Shown in pieces: positions 1-5,639 of a stretch of 7,708 nucleotides of DNA. Location of the stretch: assembly GCA_024763405.1 (NCBI GenBank), contig JANTFQ010000102.1, positions 1 to 7,708 of the forward strand. Reading direction: 5' to 3'. The notes under the pieces were generated by a model. That model saw only the letters and a program-made list of their open reading frames with translations, did not search any database and was not told the DNA's origin. Source of the stretch: Calditrichaceae bacterium (GTDB lineage Bacteria; Calditrichota; Calditrichia; Calditrichales; Calditrichaceae). The position numbers and the translations under genes were made by a program. How positions within the stretch are numbered: the first letter of the stretch is position 1; the number at the start of each line of letters is the position of its first letter.

Positions 1-681
1 TCCAAACGCCAATTCCATACCATTATATATATTCTCATCGCTTACCGCTTCCCATGCAGACCAGTCTGCCTTAGGAAAATTCTTTTTAAATTGTTCGTAT
101 AAACGAAACATGGAAGGCGAGGCAAATGAACCGCTTAGTACCGCGAGTCCGGCGCCCTGTGTCTTTTTAAAATCTTTCATCAACTCCTGCATCTGGGCGG
201 CAAAGCTATCCCAAGACGAAACAGAACCGTTTTTCAACACATTTTTAGAACGATCGGGATCGTAGAGGTTTAGAATTTCCGCCTGAATCAGGCGATTGGA
301 TTTCCCTTTGGTCAACGGATGCCTGGAATTCCCCTCAATTTTCGTGGGACGCCCCACATGACTTTCCACCACAAGTCCATAACTATTTAAACCAAACGGC
401 ATTGCTGTAGCATATTGCAGAGATTTTCCGGGAATGATGTTTTCGGGGGCGGTTACATAGGGTACTATTTTTTCGACCGGCCTGCGGCACCCTGCCAACC
501 CGGCAAAAGCGATGGAGGCGCCCATCAGGCTTAAAAATTTCCGGCGTGTCACCGGGTTGGTCATTTCGGAAGCGTTTTCAGGGAACTCCCGTTGTAAAAA
601 TTCATTAAATTCCGGCGTATCGGCTAATTGATCCAAACTGCGCCAGTATTCCTTGCCTTGTATCTTCTGTTCCAATTTCAT
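1..681 (-). CDS. actB: Alternative complex III subunit ActB, N-terminal part (3' end outside window)
   Basis: This gene encodes the large peripheral subunit of the quinol-oxidising alternative complex III. The 227 codons present read without interruption. Residues 12-34 (YWRSLDQLADTPEF and onward) match the extended Tat-domain family (TIGR04519 type) that opens ActB proteins. A twin-arginine motif, TRRKFL, lies at 45-50. A hydrophobic stretch follows and ends in LAGC at 62-65, a possible lipobox. Then come VEKIVPYVTAPE (69-80), GRPTKIEGN (110-118) and LYDPDRS (139-145), which are typical of the molybdopterin-oxidoreductase-like domain. C65 is the only cysteine in the visible part, so the N-terminal [4Fe-4S] cysteine cluster of true molybdenum enzymes is absent. 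This agrees with the cofactor-free Mo-like domain known for ActB. The ATG overlaps the actA stop as ATGA, implying translational coupling. The ferredoxin-like Fe-S domain expected in the C-terminal half lies outside the window. Confidence 0.93.
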   Translation of the reverse strand, partial: MKLEQKIQGKEYWRSLDQLADTPEFNEFLQREFPENASEMTNPVTRRKFLSLMGASIAFAGLAGCRRPVEKIVPYVTAPENIIPGKSLQYATAMPFGLNSYGLVVESHVGRPTKIEGNSRHPLTKGKSNRLIQAEILNLYDPDRSKNVLKNGSVSSWDSFAAQMQELMKDFKKTQGAGLAVLSGSFASPSMFRLYEQFKKNFPKADWSAWEAVSDENIYNGMELAFG

Positions 682-1325
682 CGATGACATCCTGAACAAG
701 TCGTTGGTGGTTTGATATTTTTTTCTTTGATTAATTTTGCGGCAAATTCAAGCTGATTGGAAGGGGGTTCGTAATTCATTGTGGTGATTTCCGAAGCGGG
801 ACGCAGATGCTTTTCGGGAGCGCGATGGCAATCGAGGCACCAGCCCATGCTAAGCGGCTTCACCTGTCGAATCACTTCCATTCCGCGGACATCACCGTGG
901 CAGGACTCGCATCCCACCTGCGCGGTAATATGTGCACTGTGATCAAAATAGGCATAATCGGGTATCTTGTGCACCCGCACCCATTCCAGCGGTGTCTTAT
1001 TAGTCCAGCTTTCGCGTACCAATTTTAATTTATCACTGGAAGGTTTGATTAAGGTATGGCAATTCATACAGGTTTGAACCGGAGGCACGCCCGCCACAGG
1101 AGAATTTTCTACTCCGGTATGACAATAACGGCAATCCATCCCAAGCTCACCGGCGTGCAGCTTATGGCTGTATTCTACCGGCTGTACCGGCTGATACCCT
1201 GTATCGGTGTATTCGGGAGAGCCAAAATGCCAGAAGAATCCGATTACCGAAACAGCGCCCAACAGCACCAGTACCAGGACAATCAAAGGCATTTTATTAG
1301 AAGTCTTAGAAAAGATCTGAGCCAA
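678..1325 (-). CDS. actA: Alternative complex III pentaheme cytochrome c subunit ActA
   Basis: The product is a 215-residue membrane-anchored cytochrome c of the ACIII complex. It carries electrons from quinol oxidation on the periplasmic side. Five CxxCH heme c motifs are visible: CRYCH (65-69), CMNCH (86-90), CESCH (139-143), CLDCH (163-167) and CSGCH (210-214, next to the C-terminus). This matches the pentaheme ActA family. One N-terminal transmembrane helix (about 13-33) acts as an uncleaved anchor. The start is TTG at 1325. It is preceded by AGAAGGG with an 8-nt spacer, and it restores the N-terminal MAQIF sequence that I recall as common in this family. No in-frame ATG lies upstream before a stop. 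The first internal ATG (codon 12, 1292) would remove the positive residues before the helix. The gene is first in its operon and overlaps actB by 4 nt. It is divergent from nuoA. Confidence 0.95.
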   Translation of the reverse strand: MAQIFSKTSNKMPLIVLVLVLLGAVSVIGFFWHFGSPEYTDTGYQPVQPVEYSHKLHAGELGMDCRYCHTGVENSPVAGVPPVQTCMNCHTLIKPSSDKLKLVRESWTNKTPLEWVRVHKIPDYAYFDHSAHITAQVGCESCHGDVRGMEVIRQVKPLSMGWCLDCHRAPEKHLRPASEITTMNYEPPSNQLEFAAKLIKEKNIKPPTTCSGCHR

Positions 1326-1333
1326 ATCCGTTT

Positions 1334-1340
1334 CCCTTCT
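1334..1340 (-). promoter_or_regulatory. Ribosome binding site deciding the TTG start of actA
   Basis: On the minus strand the sequence AGAAGGG lies 8 nt before the TTG at 1325. It is the best Shine-Dalgarno match near the gene. The internal ATG at 1292 has only a weak AAGA-like sequence ahead of it, so this site favours the TTG start. Confidence 0.7.
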
Positions 1341-1640
1341 GATAGTATTTCTATGATTTTTGTTTGATTTTTTTGCAGTAGGAAAAAATCACAAAGATTA
1401 ACACTAAATTTGCGATTTATATTCCCGTTTTTTTATTTTTTTTATGTTTTTAATTTTCCTAAACAAAAATAACATTTTTTCTGCTTAAGAGATGCAAACA
1501 CACCCCGGATATCGTTAATTGCACCGCTGACAGACATTCAATCCCTCTCTTTTTCAAAGGAAAAAGAAAAGCCGTCTTAAAAAACTTGTTCTTCTCAATG
1601 AACTGTAATGATTAGAATTAAACAAATAATCACCGGGTTA

Positions 1641-1670
1641 AGGACAGAATCAGTTTTTACTGTCTTTTTT
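1641..1670 (+). terminator. Terminator-like hairpin with T tract in the intergenic region
   Basis: AGGACAG (1641-1647) can pair with CTGTCTT (1660-1666) in a 7-bp stem containing one G-U pair. The loop is 12 nt, and a run of T at 1665-1670 ends the element. The form is that of a rho-independent terminator reading rightwards, but the stem is weak and AT-containing. No plus-strand gene lies upstream in the window. If real, it would end a short non-coding transcript or attenuate a long nuo leader. A competing hairpin, CAGT/ACTG with a TTTT loop (1651-1662), overlaps it. Confidence 0.3.
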
Positions 1671-1890
1671 CACAGCAACAATCAGTGAATGTATAACGAG
1701 CGTATTTGTTTGACCATTGAATCAGGGCGTGTATTTGTACTAACAAAAGTAGCACTCAATTTTTTCTGATGCAACTATTGATAAAAAAAATTATTTTTTT
1801 TCTGAATTCTGAATTTTATTTCAGCTTTCCTTTTACTTTGTGAGGGGTACTTTTAAATAGATCGAAAAGAAGCCATTTTTTCCTTTGATT

Positions 1891-1932
1891 TTAATATTTT
1901 AATAATGTAAATTTACAGCTTAAAAATATTAA
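1891..1932. promoter_or_regulatory. 42-bp interrupted palindrome upstream of nuoA (possible operator or leader stem)
   Basis: TGTAAATTTACA (1906-1917) is a perfect 12-bp palindrome. It is flanked by TTAATATTTT (1891-1900) and AAAATATTAA (1923-1932), which are perfect inverted copies of each other. Both pairs share the same centre, between 1911 and 1912. Only the 5-nt segments between them fail to match. The site ends 38 nt before the nuoA start codon and 24 nt before its ribosome binding site. It could be a two-tier protein-binding site or, if transcribed, a leader stem-loop. I do not recognise it as the standard site of a named regulator. Confidence 0.5.
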
Positions 1933-1970
1933 TCAGAATAAAACATCATGTTTCGCAGGAGTATGATTAG

Positions 1971-2369
1971 ATGACCGGCTTTTATACCGTTTTATTGTTC
2001 ATCCTGACAGGGGTCGTTCTGGTAATATTCATTATGATATTATCACACTTTTTTGCCCCGAAAAAATCATCACCCGAAAAATACATCCCGTATGAATGCG
2101 GTGAACTGCCGCAGGGTGATGCCTGGATTCAGTTCAACAACCGTTTTTATATTGTCGCTCTTATCTTCCTCATTTTTGATGTGGAAGTCATTTTCCTCTA
2201 CCCATGGGCTGTGGTATTTAACGATATGGGCCTGGTGGCATTTGTTGAAATGTTGATATTTATTGTTATTCTGCTGGTTGGATTTGCCTACGTTTGGGTA
2301 AAAGGCGATCTGGACTGGATCAAACCCAAACCCAGACTGGAACATCTGGCCAAGGGAAAAGGAGAATAA
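1971..2369 (+). CDS. nuoA: NADH-quinone oxidoreductase subunit A
   Basis: This is a small membrane subunit (132 residues) of complex I. It sits at the junction of the membrane arm and the quinone-reducing arm and helps close the quinone cavity. Three transmembrane helices are visible (about 4-27, 58-82, 88-110). The long loop between the first two holds the family hallmark YECGELP (41-47) with the conserved C43. The second helix carries IFDVEVIFLYPWA (68-80) with the conserved acidic pair D70 and E72. AGGAG at 1957-1961 lies 9 nt before the ATG. This is the first gene of the nuo operon and ends 1 nt before nuoB. A tiny ORF (1948-1974) overlaps its start codon. Confidence 0.97.
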   Translation: MTGFYTVLLFILTGVVLVIFIMILSHFFAPKKSSPEKYIPYECGELPQGDAWIQFNNRFYIVALIFLIFDVEVIFLYPWAVVFNDMGLVAFVEMLIFIVILLVGFAYVWVKGDLDWIKPKPRLEHLAKGKGE

Positions 2370-2370
2370 T

Positions 2371-2850
2371 ATGGGTTGGTTCGATACACATAACGAAAAT
2401 AATATATTTTTTGGGAAGCTGGAAAGCTTTTTCAACTGGGGCCGCGCCGGCTCACCCTGGCCCATTGGTTTTGGTTTGGCCTGCTGCGCTATTGAAATGA
2501 TGGCAACCGGTGCTTCGCATTACGATTTGGACCGTTTTGGAACCTTTTTTCGTCCCAGCCCGCGCCAATCGGATGTGATGATCGTTGCCGGGACGGTTAC
2601 CCTGAAGATGGCTCCGTTACTACGTCGATTATACGAACAGATGCCGGAACCGAAGTATGTCATTTCAATGGGAAGCTGTGCCAATTGCGGTGGTCCGTAC
2701 TGGCGTTATGGCTACCATGTGCTTAAAGGGGTCGATCAGATTGTACCGGTGGATGTGTATGTTCCCGGCTGTCCTCCCCGTCCCGAAGCATTGATCGACG
2801 GTCTTATCCAATTAAAAGAAAAAATTAAAAGCGGACAAGCAGGTAAATAA
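2371..2850 (+). CDS. nuoB: NADH-quinone oxidoreductase subunit B (N2 cluster subunit)
   Basis: This peripheral-arm subunit (159 residues) binds the terminal [4Fe-4S] cluster N2, which passes electrons to quinone. The four expected ligands are present: the adjacent pair C38-C39 in GLACCAIEMM, C103 in MGSCANCGGPYW, and C134 in VPGCPPRPE. C106 is also typical of the family. The length and the strongly conserved core (FRPSPRQSDVMIVAGT, 60-75) fit a complete standard NuoB. The ATG follows AAAGGAG (2358-2364) with a 6-nt spacer. That site lies inside the end of nuoA, so translation of the two genes is closely linked. Confidence 0.98.
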   Translation: MGWFDTHNENNIFFGKLESFFNWGRAGSPWPIGFGLACCAIEMMATGASHYDLDRFGTFFRPSPRQSDVMIVAGTVTLKMAPLLRRLYEQMPEPKYVISMGSCANCGGPYWRYGYHVLKGVDQIVPVDVYVPGCPPRPEALIDGLIQLKEKIKSGQAGK

Positions 2851-2860
2851 GGAACGCTGT

Positions 2861-3367
2861 ATGACTGCACAAGAAATTCATAATAAAATTCAGGAAAAAT
2901 TTCCTGATACAATCATCGAGTTTAATGACTCTGTGTTGCAACCGTTTATCAAACTGACCGCGAATCAATTCAACGAAGTATGTCAGTTTCTGAGAGACAC
3001 AGACGGGCTGGATTTTGACGCTTTAATGAATTTATCCGGCGTGGATTACGGTGAAGAACTGGGAACCGTTTATCACTTATATTCCATGCAGCACCGTCAC
3101 AAAATTGTATTAAAGGTAAATGTAACGCGCGAAAACGCCGAAATCCCCACTGTTGCCGATTTATGGCGTACCGCCGACTGGCATGAGCGTGAAGTGTTCG
3201 ATCTGTATGGCATCAATTTTACCAACCACCCTGATATGCGCCGCATTCTCCTTCCGGATGACTGGGAAGGCTATCCTCTGCGTAAAGATTATGTTCAGCC
3301 CGAGGTTTATAACGGAATTACAATTGCGCATCCAGATATGAAAGGTGATTCAGATGAAGAAAAGTAA
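2861..3367 (+). CDS. nuoC: NADH-quinone oxidoreductase subunit C
   Basis: This 168-residue hydrophilic subunit packs against NuoD and supports the peripheral arm. It binds no cofactor. The 30 kDa-subunit signature is clear at about 107-134: WHEREVFDLYGINF, then HPDMRRILLPDDWEG, then the conserved YPLRKDY (138-144). The N-terminal half has the usual low-conservation fold with LSGVDY (58-63). It is a separate gene, not fused to nuoD as in Escherichia coli or Bacteroides. TAAGGA at 2848-2853, overlapping the nuoB stop, serves as ribosome binding site with a 7-nt spacer. The last 14 nt overlap nuoD in another frame. Confidence 0.97.
   Translation: MTAQEIHNKIQEKFPDTIIEFNDSVLQPFIKLTANQFNEVCQFLRDTDGLDFDALMNLSGVDYGEELGTVYHLYSMQHRHKIVLKVNVTRENAEIPTVADLWRTADWHEREVFDLYGINFTNHPDMRRILLPDDWEGYPLRKDYVQPEVYNGITIAHPDMKGDSDEEK
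3341..3345 (+). promoter_or_regulatory. Ribosome binding site deciding the ATG start of nuoD
   Basis: AAAGG lies within the 3' end of nuoC, 8 nt before the ATG at 3354. An in-frame GTG at 3345 overlaps this site and has no purine-rich sequence at proper distance, so the ATG is the better start. Confidence 0.7.
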
Positions 3368-4517
3368 TATTCCTGAATCTCAATTTGAGTTACAAGTACC
3401 CGATTCGCTAAAAACCGAAGAAATGACCCTTAGTATGGGGCCGCAGCATCCCAGTACCCACGGGGTATTGCAGGTTATTTTAAAAACCGACGGAGAAATT
3501 ATCACCAGCGCAAAACCGCAAATCGGTTATCTGCACCGCTGCTTCGAAAAACATGCCGAAAATATTACCTGGCATCAGGTTATTCCGTTCACCGACCGTC
3601 TCGATTATATCGCTTCTATGAATAACAATCTCGGTTATGTGATCGGCCTTGAGCGCATGATGAACTTGGAGGTAAACGAACGTGCCGAACACCTCCGCGT
3701 TGTAGTTTCGGAATTGAATCGTATTGCCAGCCATTTAATCGCCCTCGGCACCTACGGCCTGGATATCGGTGCCTATACGCCTTTCCTTTATGTATTTCGC
3801 GATCGGGAAAAGATATTAGACCTGTTTGAAGAAATCTGCGGAGCCCGCCTGCTTTACAATTACATATGGGTTGGCGGCGTCGCGTACGATGCTCCCGACG
3901 GCTGGCGTGAAAAAGTACTGGAATTTTGTGATTATTTTGATCCGAAAGTTAAAGAGTACAACGATATTTTAACATTCAATAAAATTTTTATCGAACGAAC
4001 CGCCAATGTCGGTGTAATCCCTGCGGAAGTGGGTATTAATTACGGTGTGAGCGGTCCCTCTTTGCGCGGTTCCGGTGTGGATTTTGACTTGCGCAGAGAC
4101 GACCCCTATTCAATCTACGATCGTTTTGACTTTAATGTTATTACGGGAAAAGGTGAAATGGGAACCGTTGGCGACACCTGGGATCGCTATTGGGTACGTG
4201 TCGCCGAGATGGTGGAATCTGTCAAAATAATTCGACAGGCCCTGGAAAATCTTCCGGAAGGTGATGCCAAGGAAACCGTACCCCGGAATATTAAAGTTCC
4301 GGCAGGTGAATATTATATGCGTACCGAAACACCACGTGGTGAATTGGGTTTTTATATCATTTCCGATGGCAGCAAAATGCCGAACCGCGTAAAAGTCCGT
4401 TCTCCGGCCTTTTGTAATTTAAGTGTTTTACCAGCAGTCGCACCAGGGGTTATGATTGCCGACCTGGTGGCGATTATTGGAAGTCTGGATATTGTTTTAG
4501 GTGAAGTAGACCGGTAG
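3354..4517 (+). CDS. nuoD: NADH-quinone oxidoreductase subunit D
   Basis: This 387-residue (from the ATG) peripheral subunit forms the quinone-binding pocket together with NuoB next to cluster N2. Evolutionarily it derives from the [NiFe]-hydrogenase large subunit, without the metal site. MGPQHPSTHGVL (28-39) carries the quinone-loop histidine H36. FTDRLDYIASMNN (79-91) carries Y85. These correspond to the conserved His and Tyr that contact the quinone headgroup in studied enzymes. Later blocks are PRGELGFYI (from about 327) and the canonical end DIVLGEVDR at the very C-terminus, so the gene is complete. An in-frame GTG at 3345 would add three residues but overlaps the ribosome binding site. 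The gene overlaps nuoC by 14 nt. It is followed by 53 nt before nuoH, where 14-subunit operons usually carry nuoEFG. Confidence 0.97.
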   Translation: MKKSNIPESQFELQVPDSLKTEEMTLSMGPQHPSTHGVLQVILKTDGEIITSAKPQIGYLHRCFEKHAENITWHQVIPFTDRLDYIASMNNNLGYVIGLERMMNLEVNERAEHLRVVVSELNRIASHLIALGTYGLDIGAYTPFLYVFRDREKILDLFEEICGARLLYNYIWVGGVAYDAPDGWREKVLEFCDYFDPKVKEYNDILTFNKIFIERTANVGVIPAEVGINYGVSGPSLRGSGVDFDLRRDDPYSIYDRFDFNVITGKGEMGTVGDTWDRYWVRVAEMVESVKIIRQALENLPEGDAKETVPRNIKVPAGEYYMRTETPRGELGFYIISDGSKMPNRVKVRSPAFCNLSVLPAVAPGVMIADLVAIIGSLDIVLGEVDR

Positions 4518-4542
4518 GTAGCGCCGCAATGGCGTTCCCGGT
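4510..4542 (+). other. Intercistronic hairpin spanning the nuoD stop codon
   Basis: A two-step stem is possible. The outer stem is ACCGG (4510-4514) with CCGGT (4538-4542). The inner stem is AGCGCC (4520-4525) with GGCGTT (4531-4536, one G-U pair), closed by the loop GCAAT. The two are separated by 5 nt on one side and 1 nt on the other. The nuoD stop codon (4515-4517) lies in the internal loop. No T tract follows directly, so it is unlikely to be a strong terminator. It could mark RNA processing, stabilise the upstream mRNA or adjust nuoH expression. Confidence 0.4.
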
Positions 4543-4570
4543 TCATTAAAGACAAAATTTTGGGGTTAAT

Positions 4571-5620
4571 ATGGAACCGCTTGTTCAGTTTTTTTTCAAC
4601 CTGCTCCCGTTCCTGAGCGACTGGCCGGAATGGCTGGCACTCACCGTTATCGGCGTTGCAGCCGCGATTATGATGTTTGGCTTTATTGCCATCTTTGCTT
4701 TAATCGCAATTTGGCTGGAACGAAAAATATCGGGTCATATGCAGGATCGCCTGGGTCCTATGGAAGTCGGCGGTTGGCACGGTTGGGCACAAACCATTGC
4801 CGATACCGTGAAACTGCTGGTAAAAGAAGATATCATTCCCGAAAAAGCCGATCGGCCCCTGTTTAAACTGGCGCCGATGATCGTTTTTACCGCCGCTTTA
4901 TCCGGATTTGCTGTTCTTCCCTGGAGTTCGGAATTTATTCCCGCCGATTTGGATGTTGGTCTCCTTTATATTTTATCCATTTCATCCTTTGCCGTTATTG
5001 GTATTTTGATGGGCGGATGGTCTTCCAACAACAAATGGTCGTTGTACGGCGCCATGCGCGGTGTTTCGCAGGTAGTCTCCTACGAAATTCCTGCTGCGCT
5101 TGCGCTTCTTGCTGTTATTATGAGTGCCGGTACAATGAGTATGCGCGGTTTGGTAATGGCCCAAAGCGGAAATATCCTGGACTGGAATGTATTTAACTTT
5201 TTCCCGTTAACCACTATCGCCTTCTTTATCTATTTTATAGCCTCTCTGGCCGAAGTAAACCGTACACCCTTTGATTTACCGGAAGGTGAATCCGAACTGG
5301 TTGGCGGATTTCATACCGAGTATTCGGCGATGCGCTTTGCGTTCTTCTTTTTAGGCGAATACGCAAATATGTTTGTTGTATCTGCCATTGCCGCAACCGT
5401 TTTTCTGGGTGGCTGGCTGCCTCCGTTTGAAGCGCTGGGTTTTATTCCGGGACCGCTCTGGTTTGTGGGCAAGGCTCTTCTGCTTGTATTTGTGCAAATG
5501 TGGCTGCGCTGGACCCTGCCCCGTTTGCGTGTGGATCAATTAATGTATACCTGTTGGAAAGTTCTGACACCTTTTTCTATGGCAATAATTTTATTAATCG
5601 GGTTATGGAAGGTTTTATAA
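4571..5620 (+). CDS. nuoH: NADH-quinone oxidoreductase subunit H
   Basis: This polytopic membrane subunit (349 residues) anchors the peripheral arm and forms the entrance and lower part of the quinone channel and the first proton-path segment. Highly conserved cytoplasmic loops are all present: ERKISGHMQDRLGP (50-63), ADTVKLLVKED (78-88), SYEIPAALALL (170-180), and NRTPFDLPEGESELVGGF (230-247) leading to the acidic E250-Y251. Around eight hydrophobic segments can be seen, as expected. GGGG at 4562-4565 lies 5 nt ahead of the ATG. The gene follows nuoD directly, as in other 11-subunit operons that lack the NADH module. Confidence 0.97.
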   Translation: MEPLVQFFFNLLPFLSDWPEWLALTVIGVAAAIMMFGFIAIFALIAIWLERKISGHMQDRLGPMEVGGWHGWAQTIADTVKLLVKEDIIPEKADRPLFKLAPMIVFTAALSGFAVLPWSSEFIPADLDVGLLYILSISSFAVIGILMGGWSSNNKWSLYGAMRGVSQVVSYEIPAALALLAVIMSAGTMSMRGLVMAQSGNILDWNVFNFFPLTTIAFFIYFIASLAEVNRTPFDLPEGESELVGGFHTEYSAMRFAFFFLGEYANMFVVSAIAATVFLGGWLPPFEALGFIPGPLWFVGKALLLVFVQMWLRWTLPRLRVDQLMYTCWKVLTPFSMAIILLIGLWKVL

Positions 5621-5639
5621 CTAGAATGAGTGATGACCT

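Larger units (their letters stand above)
1326..1970. other. Divergent actA-nuoA intergenic control region
   Basis: About 645 bp without a credible gene lies between the two divergent start codons. It must hold the promoters of both operons. It is strongly AT-rich with many A and T tracts, for example around 1427-1458, 1783-1790 and 1794-1801. The most ordered elements are a terminator-like hairpin (1641-1670) and a symmetric palindrome (1891-1932). Minor elements are an 8-bp hairpin at 1548-1567 (TCTTTTTC / GAAAAAGA, loop AAAG), a 5-bp hairpin at 1734-1747 (TTTGT / ACAAA) and a tandem TCTGAAT pair at 1801-1814. Promoter guesses are weak: TTGACC (1710-1715) with TATTTG 16 bp later on the plus strand, and TATAAA (1421 to 1416) on the minus strand without a good -35. 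No tRNA or recognisable riboswitch was seen. Confidence 0.6.

Noticed and set aside
807..1367. Plus-strand open frames of 73 and 103 codons (807-1028 and 1056-1367)
   Set aside because: They lie antisense to actA, whose five heme motifs prove the minus-strand reading. Their products resemble no family I know.
1548..1567. Perfect 8-bp hairpin TCTTTTTC / GAAAAAGA
   Set aside because: It has no T tract on either strand and is made of homopolymer runs, so it is probably composition-driven and not a terminator.
1710..1737. Possible promoter TTGACC with TATTTG
   Set aside because: The -10 match is poor and the region is AT-rich, so such pairs are expected by chance. It is mentioned only within the spacer entry.
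1648..1936. AATCAG found at 1648, 1680, 1720 and 1931 as a possible repeated binding site
   Set aside because: The spacing is irregular and a hexamer recurring in a 645-bp AT-rich spacer is not convincing.
1326..1970. A tRNA, riboswitch, CRISPR array or insertion sequence in the spacer
   Set aside because: No cloverleaf, known aptamer core, regular repeats or transposase fragments could be recognised by eye.
2070..2465. Minus-strand open frame of 131 codons
   Set aside because: It lies antisense to nuoA and nuoB, both of which are intact and strongly conserved. It is a shadow frame.
3345..3353. GTG start for nuoD, adding three residues
   Set aside because: The GTG overlaps the AAAGG ribosome binding site that serves the ATG at 3354, and no other site is placed for it.
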